Below, piece after piece: positions 42,401-51,091 of a DNA stretch of 64,000 nt. How positions within the stretch are numbered: the stretch's first letter is position 1; every line of letters begins with the position of its first letter. A program made the position numbers and the translations under genes. The notes beneath the pieces were generated by a model that was given only the letters and a program-made list of their open reading frames with translations, ran no database searches and was not told the DNA's origin. Source of the stretch: Sphingomonas sp. 1F27F7B. GTDB taxonomy: Bacteria > Pseudomonadota > Alphaproteobacteria > Sphingomonadales > Sphingomonadaceae. The stretch spans positions 154,303 through 218,302 of the forward strand of contig NZ_SCMK01000007.1 in assembly GCF_005503355.1 (NCBI RefSeq), in the 5' to 3' direction.

Positions 42401-43675
42401 TTGATGTCGAACTTCATCGGCATAGTCGACCTGACGGTACGCCACTCGAGCATGAACCCCCTGGGCTATATCAACGTCCACGCCGCCGCGATTACCTTCG
42501 AAGAACTCATTCTCCGCGCCTGCGCCGAAGCGCTGAGGCGCCACGGACCGGAAAGTCGACGCACCAAGGCCATGCTAGAGCGCGGCATCGTCACGCAGGG
42601 CGGCGCGGCCAAGCTCTTCCAGTTCGCGCACGCCGAGGACATATTATCATTCGCTACGCATCTGCGATCGCTTCTCATTGAGAAGCAGCTGCCGTTCAAA
42701 CTTTGTCTGACGAATGGGGAGCTTGGCGCTCAGAGCCTCCGCGAAGTCTGGACGCCAATACTCGCGGCGAGCAATGCCGGTGACCAGCAAAGAGCGAGCA
42801 AGGCGAAAATCGCCCTAGTCAAGCATTTCAATACCGATGAACCCGCGGAAATCAAAAATCTTTTCAAGGCCTACAGAGTGCCTGGATTTCATCAGGACGA
42901 GATTTCGCTCGCGCTCGACCTAGACGCTTTCAAGGGTTTCGGTATCTGGATCGATGAGAAGTCCGCGAATATTCTCGACGCACAGGGCTGCAAGAACCTC
43001 TTTCGCAACTTTCATCCGAGATGGACATCCGCCCGTTCGCGGCCGGACCGCGGCGAATTCATCGACGTTCACTTTGGGGTCGATGAGGACGACATCGTCC
43101 AGAGGGTTAAGGGACGCCGTGTCCCAGTGGTACAACCAACCGGCCAGACCTCGCGGATTACGAGTATCGTCGATCTACTCCGCAGGTCACAGAAGGCAGC
43201 CGACGAGAATTCGATCTATTACGTATCGCTACTCGCGACGATCGTGAGATCCTCATATTTCAAGGAAATCTCCAAACTGGAAAGAGATACGGATGCCACT
43301 CCCGATTCTCCGTCGTTGGCCGCTGGCTGGCAGAAGCATCCGCCGATCTTCCAGACATTGCTGGTGGACCCAGGCGCGAGGCAGACCTTCAAGCGGATGC
43401 AGGGCTTCGAGCTGGTCCTTGGGGCGCTTATCGACCAGGTTCACGCCGCGCAAACCTCAGGCGACCCGAGTTGCGGCATCACACCGCCCGCGCCGCAAGC
43501 CGAAACTGAAAAATTGCAGGCCGCGCTGAAACCAGAGAGCGTGTTCACTGAAGTGGTCAAGGCGATAGAGGCAATATATGGCGAGCAGATGCTTCGGAAG
43601 ATCTGGTCGATACCAGATGGCATCCTGAACCGGCAGCGAAAGACGGCCGCGCTTAAGGTCATTACAGATCAATGA
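42401..43675 (+). CDS. Unrecognised protein with weak class III nucleotide-cyclase-like N-terminus
   Basis: The 424-residue product (ATG 42401 or the next codon) has an N-terminal domain whose layout resembles class III cyclases: FIGIVDLTVRHSSMN with Asp10 in the first metal position, VTQGGAAKLFQFAHAEDILS at residues 64-83 where cyclases have a Gly-Asp turn, and LPFKLCLTNGELGA at 97-110, matching the usual LxxRxGxxxGE strand. The second metal Asp is replaced by Gly, so activity is doubtful. The C-terminal 250 residues are unrecognised. Its stop overlaps the ATG of a membrane pentapeptide-repeat gene. A signalling enzyme paired with a membrane effector would fit; the resemblance was judged by eye only. 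Confidence 0.6.
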   Translation: MMSNFIGIVDLTVRHSSMNPLGYINVHAAAITFEELILRACAEALRRHGPESRRTKAMLERGIVTQGGAAKLFQFAHAEDILSFATHLRSLLIEKQLPFKLCLTNGELGAQSLREVWTPILAASNAGDQQRASKAKIALVKHFNTDEPAEIKNLFKAYRVPGFHQDEISLALDLDAFKGFGIWIDEKSANILDAQGCKNLFRNFHPRWTSARSRPDRGEFIDVHFGVDEDDIVQRVKGRRVPVVQPTGQTSRITSIVDLLRRSQKAADENSIYYVSLLATIVRSSYFKEISKLERDTDATPDSPSLAAGWQKHPPIFQTLLVDPGARQTFKRMQGFELVLGALIDQVHAAQTSGDPSCGITPPAPQAETEKLQAALKPESVFTEVVKAIEAIYGEQMLRKIWSIPDGILNRQRKTAALKVITDQ

Positions 43676-44589
43676 AGGCAGGACTCGCCACTGCGGTTCT
43701 CGCCCTGACCCTTGTCGCTACGTTGCTGTTGGCAGGGCAGTGGCTCACCGTCTCCGAGGAGGCCCCCACCGTCGTGAGTTGGCTCGGCCTGAACTGGGCC
43801 TATCTCAAGAATCTGGGACCGGAGATCGGGGGGTCTGGAATTGATGCCGTCCTTATCGGTGGCATCGCAGGGTTTTTCGCAAACCGGCTAGCGCGTTGGC
43901 AAGAGGTTGAGAGACAACGAAAATCCATCATACGGCGTCGGCGGCGCGGCAGGATGATTGACCTCGTTGAGGAACTTGCAAACTACGGCGGAATGCTGCC
44001 CCTGTGGGGACAAACCTTTACCGGCCTGGAAATCAAGGATCTTGACCTGTCGGGCACCAAGTTCTCCAACAAGGGAAAGAACCCTTCGACGCTGACCAAT
44101 CTCACCTTCAAGGATTGCGACCTCACCTCGATAGACTTCCGAAGCTGCGTGCTGATGAATGTTCGCTTCGAAAACTGCCTGCTCGATCGCTGCGACCTCC
44201 GTGGCGCGACTATTACCGTCGACGATGGCAAGCAATCATTCGCAACGACCCACCTGGTGCGCTGCCGGTTCGAAGAGGTCATGTTTACGAGCGTGGACTT
44301 GAAGGACGTCGATCAACGCGGCTGCTCCTTCTGGGGGGCATCGTTCAACGGTGGCAGCCGAATGCCAACGGGGGTCTATCGATACATTGTTCCTGACGAT
44401 CTAAGAGATTCTCGGGCAGGAAGCGCCGACATGAGGCTCGCGAGCAAACGCGAATTCCTAACGCGTCCAACGATTGAGCGCGTTCTGTTTCTGATACGCG
44501 AGATGCTCGCGCTAGCGGAGCTAAAAGCTGGCCGCGAACCACCCCGCCGATCTGGATGCCCAGACGCCGCCAGCACCATTAGACGCTAA
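43672..44589 (+). CDS. Membrane-anchored pentapeptide-repeat protein
   Basis: The 305-residue product has two N-terminal hydrophobic segments (residues 5-26 and about 56-72), then a strongly basic stretch (RKSIIRRRRRGR) marking the cytosolic side. Pentapeptide-repeat-like sequence spans residues 117-225 (LEIKDLDLSGTKF; LTNLTFKDCDLTSIDF; VLMNVRFENCLLDRCDLRGA; LVRCRFEEVMFTSVDL), followed by a polar tail. The start overlaps the upstream stop (ATGA). Membrane proteins of this layout can act as effectors in signalling-based defence pairs, or as scaffolds. The role here is unknown. Confidence 0.75.
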   Translation: MKAGLATAVLALTLVATLLLAGQWLTVSEEAPTVVSWLGLNWAYLKNLGPEIGGSGIDAVLIGGIAGFFANRLARWQEVERQRKSIIRRRRRGRMIDLVEELANYGGMLPLWGQTFTGLEIKDLDLSGTKFSNKGKNPSTLTNLTFKDCDLTSIDFRSCVLMNVRFENCLLDRCDLRGATITVDDGKQSFATTHLVRCRFEEVMFTSVDLKDVDQRGCSFWGASFNGGSRMPTGVYRYIVPDDLRDSRAGSADMRLASKREFLTRPTIERVLFLIREMLALAELKAGREPPRRSGCPDAASTIRR

Positions 44590-44625
44590 TCAGCGCTCAG
44601 ACGATCGATACCGAGATCATCACGC

Positions 44626-45018
44626 ATGGACGGAAAGACACTCACGAGGATCTGGAACCAGCACGAGATCCCCGTGATTCTACGCCGGACCGGCAAGGGC
44701 GAGTTTCTGCGCGTGCGCCTTCCCTACGCCGACACTAACCGCGCCTGGCTCCAAGCCGGGCGCCGTATCTTGCCCGCCTGGACCTCGGCGAAACGCTACT
44801 GGGAGATCCCGAAGACGTGGTTCTGCGATACCTCCACGGAGGAGATGAATAGACTACGCGTGGAGGGCGGCGCGCAATTGGCGGCAGCCAAAGCGGAACT
44901 CGTTCAGATCGATCGGAAGCTGATTGAACAGCCGCCATTAGGGCGCGTAGCTGTCCGAGACGGAGGCCGGGCGACGAGAGGGTGCCAGGGCCGTCTTGAC
45001 GAGAGCACGGAGCCCTGA
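44626..45018 (+). CDS. Conserved island-associated hypothetical protein, 3' end probably replaced
   Basis: The first about 65 residues (IWNQHEIPVILRRTGKGEFL; RVRLPYADTNRAWLQAGRRI; SAKRYWEIPKTWF) resemble small proteins often found on plasmids and integrative elements. The expected C-terminal Cys-rich tail of those proteins is missing. Instead the frame runs into a dispersed repeat (TTAGGGCGCGTAGCTG, 44938-44953) and ends in low-complexity residues, so the native 3' end was probably lost. No function can be given. It follows the three-gene operon by 36 bp on the same strand. Confidence 0.5.
   Translation: MDGKTLTRIWNQHEIPVILRRTGKGEFLRVRLPYADTNRAWLQAGRRILPAWTSAKRYWEIPKTWFCDTSTEEMNRLRVEGGAQLAAAKAELVQIDRKLIEQPPLGRVAVRDGGRATRGCQGRLDESTEP
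44938..44953 (+). repeat. Dispersed short repeat, copy 1
   Basis: TTAGGGCGCGTAGCTG is identical to 58311-58326, and its first nine bases recur at 63058-63066. In the two right-hand copies the preceding 40-50 bases also share CGGCTTTCGGG, suggesting a degenerate mobile-element remnant. Confidence 0.5.
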
Positions 45019-45210
45019 CTTCCCGGCACTATGCCGAGAATGTGGCCGTTCGATTTCAATCTGGGCTCCGGCCGATTGCCGTTCGCCTTCTCTCGCTGTC
45101 GGATGCGGGAAAGAACGGCGGCCGTTTCCGCGTGATTTCGCGGGGGAGTTTCCGTCCGAGTGCTTCCGATATGCTTCCGGAGTTGTTTTCAGCGCTGCTC
45201 AGCAGGTGAC

Positions 45211-45241
45211 AAAAAACCCGCCATCCTACTGGAATGGCGGG
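45211..45241 (-). terminator. Intrinsic terminator (minus strand)
   Basis: Perfect stem CCCGCCAT/ATGGCGGG with a nine-base loop and a T6 tail on the minus strand. On the plus strand it could also act weakly as the end of the island genes. Confidence 0.7.
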
Positions 45242-45297
45242 TGTTTCGGTTGGTTGCAGGAGTATGCAACCACCTTTACTTGCGGGCGAGCACTCGC
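45217..45297 (-). ncRNA. Candidate small structured RNA ending in an intrinsic terminator
   Basis: Read on the minus strand, this segment has a hairpin GGCGAG/CTCGCC (45284-45297), a seven-base-pair hairpin GGTTGCA/TGCAACC (45252-45271), and then an eight-base-pair stem CCCGCCAT/ATGGCGGG (45217-45241) followed by six T residues (45211-45216). The last is a good intrinsic terminator, yet no minus-strand protein gene lies upstream of it. A short non-coding transcript is a reasonable explanation; a decayed tRNA-linked element is another. Confidence 0.35.
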
Positions 45298-45599
45298 CTC
45301 CTCGGATCAGCCGATGTTATGGAAATCGCCAGGAAAATAAGTGCGTTCCCACAAACGAGCTTGCTGTTCCGCGCGGCTGCCTAGACCTATCCGAGCAAGG
45401 TCATGCCAACGGTCTTCACAACGGCTAGGCTGCGCCCTCCGACGTAGTCAGCTCAATGCCTGAAATTGGGCCGATTGCGGACTGGCAGCTCTTGGACGCT
45501 TCACCGCGATTTCTGCCGCCCGCCTATTGCCTCACAGTGCGCGCGGTTGCCGAAAAGCGCGGCTGACAGTCCGCGCGGGCTCGGATAGGCTCTGTAGCG

Positions 45600-46166
45600 A
45601 TGATCGATACGGCAGCCAGCGCAAGCAGAGAAAGGCTCGTCGCCAGCCTCGCCCGAGTCGCCGAAGGCGATCAGGCAGCACTGCGCGCCGTATATGACGC
45701 GACCGCCGCGAAGCTTTTTGGCGTGTGCCTTCGTATCTCCGGAGATCGCGAAGCCGCCGAGGATGTTTTGCAGCAAGTCTATCTCAAGGTTTGGGACCGC
45801 GCCGGGCGCTTCGATCCAGAACGCGCGAGCCCGATCACCTGGCTATGCGCAATCGCCCGAAACACCGCGATCGACTGGCGGCGGGCCAACAGCGCAACGG
45901 CGCATCTGCCCGAAAGCGCGGCGGCGGCGATCGTCGATGACAGCCCGCTGGCGCCCGAGGTGATCGACGCCGTTGCGCTGCGCGCGCGGATCTTCGGATG
46001 CCTGGATGCTCTTGAAGACCGCCCGCGTCGCGCGATCCGCGCGGCCTTCTTCGATGGGCTCACCTATTCGCAGCTCGCGGAGGCAATGGCGGTGCCGCTC
46101 GGCACGCTCAAGAGCTGGGTGCGCCGCGGCCTGATCCAGCTCAGGGAGTGCCTGGGCGATGCCTGA
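45600..46166 (+). CDS. ECF RNA polymerase sigma factor (SigK-like)
   Basis: The 188-residue product has region 2 (ALRAVYDATAAKLFGVCLRI and EAAEDVLQQVYLKVWDRAGR; PITWLCAIARNTAIDWRRAN) and region 4 (LEDRPRRAIRAAFFDGLTYS followed by QLAEAMAVPLGTLKSWVRRG). This is the ECF group usually paired with RskA-type anti-sigma factors, which is the next gene (8-bp overlap). It directs transcription of a stress regulon, probably including its own operon. No clear ECF promoter motif was found upstream. Confidence 0.92.
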   Translation: MIDTAASASRERLVASLARVAEGDQAALRAVYDATAAKLFGVCLRISGDREAAEDVLQQVYLKVWDRAGRFDPERASPITWLCAIARNTAIDWRRANSATAHLPESAAAAIVDDSPLAPEVIDAVALRARIFGCLDALEDRPRRAIRAAFFDGLTYSQLAEAMAVPLGTLKSWVRRGLIQLRECLGDA

Positions 46167-46860
46167 GCCGATGACTCCCGAAGAGCGCGATGCGCTCGCC
46201 GCCGAACTCGCACTTGGTCTGCTCGAAGGCGATGCGCGAGCCCAGGCTATGCGGTTGCGCCTGTCCGACTCCGATTTCGCCGCGGCCGTCGAGGCCTGGG
46301 ACGGGCGCTTCGAGCCATTGTACGAGCGGTTCGAGACGCAGCCCTCTCCCGCACTATGGCCGGCTATCCAGCGACGCCTGGTCGGTATGGACAGCCGCCA
46401 TACCCAGCGCGCGCTCCAGCGCTGGCGGATCGGCGCGGTTGCGAGCGGCGCGCTGGCCGCTTCGCTTGCCGCGATTCTGGTGCTGCGCCCGGTGCCTGCA
46501 CCGGTAGAGATCGTCCGTGCCCCCGACAGGGCAGTCATCGCCCAGCTCGGCAGCGGCGATGCGCCCGCATTGCTTGCCGCGGCCTATGATCCCGAGGGCG
46601 GCGTCCTGCGAATTCGGGCGATGCGCCTGCCCGCCAGCCAGCTTGCGCCGGAGCTGTGGGTGATCCCTGCGGATGGCGTGCCGCGCTCGCTCGGCCTGGT
46701 CGCCGCGGATGGCGTGACCAAGGTTGCCGTAGATGCACCACACCGCACGCTGCTCAAGGATGGGGCGACGTTGGCGATTACGCTCGAGCCTCGCGACGGC
46801 GCCCCCCACCAGGCGCCGAGCAGCGCGCCGATCGCGGCCGGAAAAATCTCGACGATCTGA
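46159..46860 (+). CDS. RskA-family anti-sigma factor
   Basis: The 233-residue protein has a cytosolic N-terminal domain with the anti-sigma pattern (ALAAELALGLLEGDARAQAM; DGRFEPLYE), one membrane helix near residues 95-113 (IGAVASGALAASLAAILVL), and a periplasmic RskA-type domain (LPASQLAPELWVIPADGVPR, then SLGLVAADGV). It overlaps the sigma gene and would hold that factor at the membrane until released by proteolysis. Confidence 0.9.
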   Translation: MPEPMTPEERDALAAELALGLLEGDARAQAMRLRLSDSDFAAAVEAWDGRFEPLYERFETQPSPALWPAIQRRLVGMDSRHTQRALQRWRIGAVASGALAASLAAILVLRPVPAPVEIVRAPDRAVIAQLGSGDAPALLAAAYDPEGGVLRIRAMRLPASQLAPELWVIPADGVPRSLGLVAADGVTKVAVDAPHRTLLKDGATLAITLEPRDGAPHQAPSSAPIAAGKISTI

Positions 46861-46940
46861 GCCTCAACTGCATCCGCCGGGCAACCGGCACCGTAGCTTC
46901 CCTGCACCCAGCATTCCGGGTGCCGGAGAAGGAAGCCAAG

Positions 46941-47501
46941 ATGCCCAGCCTCAAGAAGCTCAGCCTCACGATTGCCGGTTCGGCGCTGCTCGCCACCGGT
47001 GCCGTCGCGGCCGTCCAGCATTATCCGATGGTCGGCGGTGCCGCGATGTATCCGACCAAGAACATCATCGAGAATGCAGTGAATTCGAAGGACCACACCA
47101 CGCTGGTTGCCGCCGTCAAGGCCGCAGGGCTGGTCGGTACGCTGTCGGGGCCCGGCCCCTTCACCGTGTTCGCGCCGACCAACGCCGCCTTTGCCAAGCT
47201 TCCCGCAGGCACCGTCGACAAGCTGGTGATGCCCGAGAACAAGGCGATGCTGACCAAGATCCTCACCTACCATGTCGTGGCGGGCAAGATGAGTGCGGCG
47301 ATGCTCGCGGCCAATGCGAAGAAGCATATGGGCAAGGCGATGTTGACCACCGTGCAGGGCGAGAAGCTGACCGTCACCAAGGGGCCGGACGGCGCCTGGT
47401 GGGTGGTCGATGCGAAGGGCGGCAAGGCTAAGATCACGATCGCGGACGTCAACCAGTCGAACGGCGTGATCCATGTGATCGACAGCGTCCTGATGCCCTG
47501 A
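46941..47501 (+). CDS. Fasciclin-domain secreted protein
   Basis: ATG 46941 with GGAGAAGGAAG upstream gives 186 residues and a signal peptide (MPSLKKLSLTIAGSALLATG). The fasciclin/FAS1 domain shows H1 and H2 motifs: GPFTVFAPTNAAFAKLPAGT and the ILTYHVVAGKMSA region, ending NGVIHVIDSVLMP. FAS1 proteins are exported adhesion or surface proteins. It is the third gene of the sigma/anti-sigma operon and a likely target of that sigma factor, an arrangement seen in related bacteria. Confidence 0.92.
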   Translation: MPSLKKLSLTIAGSALLATGAVAAVQHYPMVGGAAMYPTKNIIENAVNSKDHTTLVAAVKAAGLVGTLSGPGPFTVFAPTNAAFAKLPAGTVDKLVMPENKAMLTKILTYHVVAGKMSAAMLAANAKKHMGKAMLTTVQGEKLTVTKGPDGAWWVVDAKGGKAKITIADVNQSNGVIHVIDSVLMP

Positions 47502-47588
47502 AGCCGGTATCGGCACGAGCCCCCTCGTGCCGGATCGCGCCCGTCGGAGGGCCTGTTCCCATCGGCCAGCTTCCGGCGAGTGCATCGT

Positions 47589-47629
47589 GAAAGCCACTGC
47601 CTGCATGCCCGGGCAGTGGCTTTCCTTTT
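47589..47629 (+). terminator. Intrinsic terminator of the sigma/fasciclin operon
   Basis: A 13-base-pair perfect stem, GAAAGCCACTGCC (47589-47601) with GGCAGTGGCTTTC (47612-47624), is followed by TTTT. It lies 88 bp after the fasciclin stop. Confidence 0.85.
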
Positions 47630-47645
47630 GCCGGCCACTGGTGCG

Positions 47646-47738
47646 TTAGAACACCCGAAGCAGCAGTATGCCTATTCCGGCACAATTGATTGCCGCGCCC
47701 ATCCAGAAGCGAAGCGAATATGCATGGATCTTCGACAT
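47646..47738 (-). CDS. Small membrane peptide coupled to mntH (30 residues)
   Basis: ATG 47738 is preceded by GGAGG at eight bases, and that ribosome site lies across the mntH stop codon (47742-47744), so the two would be translated together. The peptide starts MSKIHAYSLRFWMG and then has one hydrophobic segment (AAINCAGIGILLLRVF) reaching the C-terminus. Too short for routine gene calling. A modulator of the transporter is an attractive idea by analogy with other small membrane peptides, but there is no direct evidence. Confidence 0.5.
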   Translation of the reverse strand: MSKIHAYSLRFWMGAAINCAGIGILLLRVF

Positions 47739-47741
47739 CTC

Positions 47742-49088
47742 TCAGCCTCCGAAAACCTGGAACAGCAACACGCTGTTCAAGCCGATTACGGTCAAGGTGA
47801 TCAGGATCGCGGCGGCGCGCAGCCAGCCGCTGTTGGCGAAGCCGCCCATGATCGCCCGATCGCTGGTAAAGCGCACCAGCGGCACGACCGCGAAGGGTAG
47901 CTGGAGGCTGAGCACCACCTGGCTCAGCACCAGCAGCTTGGCCGTGCCACTTTCACCATAAAGTGCCGCGACGATCACGGCCGGAATGATCGCAAGGCCG
48001 CGCGTCACGATCCGCCGTAGCCAGTGCGGCAGGCGTAGATCGAGGAATCCTTCCATGACGATCTGCCCGGCGAGCGTGCCGGTGATCGTGGAATTCTGCC
48101 CGGATGCCAGCAGCGCCACTGCGAACAGGGTACTGGCGAGCCCCACGCCCAGCGTGGGCGCCAGCAGCGCAAAGGCATCGCCGATCTCGGCGACCTGGGT
48201 CTGACCGGAGCGATGGAAAGTCGAAGCGGCGAGGATCAGGATCGCTGCATTGATGAAGAGCGCGAGGCCGAGCGCCACCGTGCTGTCGATCGTCGCCAGC
48301 TTCACTGCCTCGCGTTTGCCGGACTCGGTCCGCTCGAACGCGCGGGTCTGCACGATCGAGGAATGAAGATAGAGGTTGTGGGGCATAACGGTCGCGCCGA
48401 GGATGCCGATCGCGATATAGAGCATCGCGGGATTGGTCACGATCTCGGGGCTGGGAATAAGCCCCTTGCCGAGCGCCGACAGGCTCGGCTGCGCCCAGGC
48501 CAACTCGACCGCAAAGCAGCCGGCGATGACGAGTAGCAGCGCGACGATGAAGGCTTCCAGTTGGCGGAAGCCGCGACGCTGGAGCGCGAGGATCAGCAGC
48601 ACGTCCGCCGCCGTGACGATCACGCCTGCCACCAGCGGCATGCCGAAGAGCAGGTTGAGCGCGATCGCGGTGCCGATCACTTCGGCAAGATCGCAGGCGA
48701 TGATGGCAAGCTCGCAGAGCAACCAGAGCGCCATCCGCACAGGCGGAGGATAATGCGCGCGACAGGCCTGGGCGAGATCGAGCCCGGTGACGATGCCCAG
48801 CTTCGCCGACAGCGCCTGGAGCACTATCGCCATCAGGTTCGACAGCAGGATGACGGAGAGCAGGGTATAGCCGAAGGCCGAGCCGCCGGCGAGATCGGTG
48901 GCCCAGTTGCCCGGATCCATATAGCCGACCGCGACCAGATAGCCTGGCCCGGCAAAGGCGCCGAGCTTGCGCCAGAAAAGGCCGGCGCCCTTCGGAACCG
49001 CGATGGTCCGAAAGGCGCCGGGAAGGCTGACATTGGCGGGCGGAGCCCGGCCGGCGAAGCGCGCCGCGTCCCCCTCGAACGGCGGCAT
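47742..49088 (-). CDS. mntH: Nramp-family Mn2+/Fe2+ transporter MntH
   Basis: The 448-residue protein has about 11 membrane helices and the Nramp signature motifs: [15 protein letters not shown] in the first helix region, with the metal-binding DPGN, and [14 protein letters not shown] (MPHN) in the sixth. It imports divalent manganese or iron with protons through the inner membrane. It lies directly downstream of two ferritin-like genes on the same strand (stop of one three bases before its ATG region), linking metal import with metal-binding proteins. No Fur or MntR box was recognised. Confidence 0.93.
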   Translation of the reverse strand: MPPFEGDAARFAGRAPPANVSLPGAFRTIAVPKGAGLFWRKLGAFAGPGYLVAVGYMDPGNWATDLAGGSAFGYTLLSVILLSNLMAIVLQALSAKLGIVTGLDLAQACRAHYPPPVRMALWLLCELAIIACDLAEVIGTAIALNLLFGMPLVAGVIVTAADVLLILALQRRGFRQLEAFIVALLLVIAGCFAVELAWAQPSLSALGKGLIPSPEIVTNPAMLYIAIGILGATVMPHNLYLHSSIVQTRAFERTESGKREAVKLATIDSTVALGLALFINAAILILAASTFHRSGQTQVAEIGDAFALLAPTLGVGLASTLFAVALLASGQNSTITGTLAGQIVMEGFLDLRLPHWLRRIVTRGLAIIPAVIVAALYGESGTAKLLVLSQVVLSLQLPFAVVPLVRFTSDRAIMGGFANSGWLRAAAILITLTVIGLNSVLLFQVFGG

Positions 49089-49091
49089 GGT

Positions 49092-50084
49092 TCAGGCGCT
49101 CGCCGCGCTGAGCTTGATGGCGCCGTTGACCCCGGTCGGGAAGAACCCGCCGCGATCCACCGCCGCCTTGTTGAGATAGGCGATGTTCAGGACCTGCCCA
49201 GCCGAGCGGCTGTAGGCGATACCATTTGAGTCGGTCGGCACGATGTTGCTTGCGTTGCCGATGTTCCGCACACCCTGGTCGAGGTCGCTCGATCCATCGA
49301 GGCTGTCGCGGGCATTGGAGATCGCCTCGGTCGCATCGATGAGCGAAGGCATTGCGAGGCCCTTGCGGTAAAGCGTCGTGCGGATCAGCCCGGCGTGATA
49401 GGCTTCCGCCGCAAGGATACCGGCGGCCGCTTCGAGATACGTCTTGTTGGTGATCAGCGGCGACGCGCCCTTATAGGCGGTGACACCGACATCCTCGAAG
49501 ATGAAGGCCGCGAGCAGGAAGTTCTGGTCGTTCGCATAGGGATCAAATGCCTGCCCGGCGCCAATCAGCCCCGCGGCGCGCGCCGCAGTGGAGAAGGCGC
49601 CGTTCACGTCCGCAGACAAATCGAGCGCCGGCTGGGCCACCGCAAAGCTGCCCAGCACGCTGCGCAGGAAAGCGACGTGCGCCTGCTCGTCCCCGGCGAT
49701 CTCGCGGGCATAACGGCCGACGGCCGGATCGGTGAACGTCACCTGACGCCCTCCGCTCGGCGCGCCGGGCGTACCCGTGCCGGAGAGCAGGCTGATCGGG
49801 ATCGAGGTGCCGTTGGCTGCGAAGGAATAGAATTGCGCTTCGAGATATTCGAGGTTGAGCGCGAAGTTGAGCACATCCTGATCGCTGGACGTGGGGGCGG
49901 GTGTGGGCGACGGCGTCGGTGACGGTGTCGGCGTGACGACCGAGCCGAAGCCATCATTATTGCTGCATGCGGCCAGCACCGTGGCGCCCGCAACCGCCAG
50001 CCCGGCATTCTTCATGAAGGCGCGACGCTCTTCGCGACGCTTGTCGCACGCGCCGAGCACCTCGAGGACGATGTCATGATTCAT
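49092..50084 (-). CDS. Ferritin-like domain lipoprotein
   Basis: The 330-residue product belongs to the ferritin-like family of exported four-helix proteins. The N-terminus has a signal with a lipobox (TVLAAC, Cys40), followed by a Pro/Thr linker (TPTPSPTPSPTPAPT, residues 52-66), then [20 protein letters not shown] and AGDEQAHVAFLRSVLGS with the helix Glu/His ligands. It is a paralogue of the next gene. A GGGAGG ribosome site precedes the start. Position beside mntH suggests a metal-linked role; the function of this family is not established here. Confidence 0.85.
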   Translation of the reverse strand: MNHDIVLEVLGACDKRREERRAFMKNAGLAVAGATVLAACSNNDGFGSVVTPTPSPTPSPTPAPTSSDQDVLNFALNLEYLEAQFYSFAANGTSIPISLLSGTGTPGAPSGGRQVTFTDPAVGRYAREIAGDEQAHVAFLRSVLGSFAVAQPALDLSADVNGAFSTAARAAGLIGAGQAFDPYANDQNFLLAAFIFEDVGVTAYKGASPLITNKTYLEAAAGILAAEAYHAGLIRTTLYRKGLAMPSLIDATEAISNARDSLDGSSDLDQGVRNIGNASNIVPTDSNGIAYSRSAGQVLNIAYLNKAAVDRGGFFPTGVNGAIKLSAASA

Positions 50085-50109
50085 GTGAACCTCCCGTTGG
50101 AGCCCGCGT

Positions 50110-51060
50110 TCAATTCGCGGCGCTGGTGACGATGGTGCCGTTGACGCCGTTGGGGAAAAACCCTCCGGCAGTGACGGCGGCCTTGTTGAGGTAGACGATG
50201 TTGAGCACCTGGCCCGCCGAGCGGCTGAAAGCGAGGCCGTTCGCGTCGAGCGGCGCGATGTTGCTCGCGTTGCCGATCGCCCGGATGCCCTGGTCGAGGT
50301 CGGTCGAGCCGTCCAGACTATCGCGCGCGTTCGATATCGCCTCGGTCGCGTCGATCAGAGCCGGCATGGCAACGCCCTTTACATCCAGCGTCGTGCGCAC
50401 GAGCGCGGCGTGATAGGCCTCGACCGCGAGGATGCCCGCCGCAGCTTCGAGAAACACCTTGTTGGTTATCAGCGGAGACGCGCCCTTATAGGCGGTGACG
50501 CCGACATCCTCGAAGATGAATGCACCGAGAAGGAAATTCTCGTCGCTCGCATAGGGGTCGAAGCTCGCGCCGGCACCGATCAGCCCCGCCGCCCGTGCAG
50601 CGTTGGAGAAGGCACTGGTCGGCGAGACGCTGACGTCGATCTGCGGTTGAGCGACTGCCGTCGCGCCGATCGCGTTGCGCAGAAAGGCGACATGCGCTTT
50701 CTCGTCGGCAGCGATCTCGTTCGCATAGGCCGCAACCGCGGGGTCGCTGAACGCGACCTGGCGCCCGCCCAGTGCAACACCGGGACGGCCGGTGCCGGTC
50801 AGCAGGTCCGGCGTCAGCCCGACACCGGTCGCGGCATAGGAATAGAATTGCGCCTCCAGATATTCGAGGTTCAGCGCGAAATTGAGGACGTCTCCGTCCG
50901 TCAGCGTCGCCTGGGCATCGGCGCGCGGAATTCGCGTCGCCATCGCCAAGCCGCCGCCGGTCACTGCCGTCATTGCGAATGCCTTGAAGAAATCGCGGCG
51001 CTCTGCGCGTCGCTGGGCCCGAGCTTCGAATACCTCGAGCACTTCGGTGTCGTGATTCAT
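50110..51060 (-). CDS. Ferritin-like domain exported protein, paralogue
   Basis: The 316-residue product is closely similar to its neighbour over the ferritin-like domain: [37 protein letters not shown] and [20 protein letters not shown]. Its N-terminus has [20 protein letters not shown], a Tat-like signal, and lacks the lipobox and Pro linker of the neighbour, so it is probably periplasmic. It is the first gene of the ferritin/ferritin/mntH run. A perfect hairpin in the leader contains the ribosome site. Confidence 0.85.
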   Translation of the reverse strand: MNHDTEVLEVFEARAQRRAERRDFFKAFAMTAVTGGGLAMATRIPRADAQATLTDGDVLNFALNLEYLEAQFYSYAATGVGLTPDLLTGTGRPGVALGGRQVAFSDPAVAAYANEIAADEKAHVAFLRNAIGATAVAQPQIDVSVSPTSAFSNAARAAGLIGAGASFDPYASDENFLLGAFIFEDVGVTAYKGASPLITNKVFLEAAAGILAVEAYHAALVRTTLDVKGVAMPALIDATEAISNARDSLDGSTDLDQGIRAIGNASNIAPLDANGLAFSRSAGQVLNIVYLNKAAVTAGGFFPNGVNGTIVTSAAN

Positions 51061-51068
51061 GGGGCACG

Positions 51069-51091
51069 CCTCCCTGGTTGAAGCAGGGAGG
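51069..51091 (-). promoter_or_regulatory. Leader hairpin that can hide the ribosome site
   Basis: On the minus strand CCTCCCTG and CAGGGAGG form an eight-base-pair perfect stem with a seven-base loop. The 3' arm contains the Shine-Dalgarno GGGAGG, eight bases before ATG 51060, so the hairpin would block translation of the first ferritin-like gene. Opening by an RNA, protein or ribosome could control it. Confidence 0.55.

Larger units (their letters stand above)
45019..45599. other. 581-bp intergenic region with structured segment
   Basis: No protein gene is supported. The middle contains three hairpins and a minus-strand intrinsic terminator, listed separately. The rest, including 45300-45599 upstream of the sigma-factor gene, shows nothing recognisable except a possible promoter (TTGACA-like CTGACAG at about 45563 and GGATAGG before the ATG). 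Confidence 0.4.

Noticed and set aside
42401..43675. Firm call of an active nucleotide cyclase
   Set aside because: Only one of the two metal-binding Asp positions is present and similarity was judged by eye, so it is kept as a hypothesis.
45240..45300. tRNA gene
   Set aside because: Hairpins are present, but no cloverleaf, anticodon arm or T-loop consensus can be drawn.
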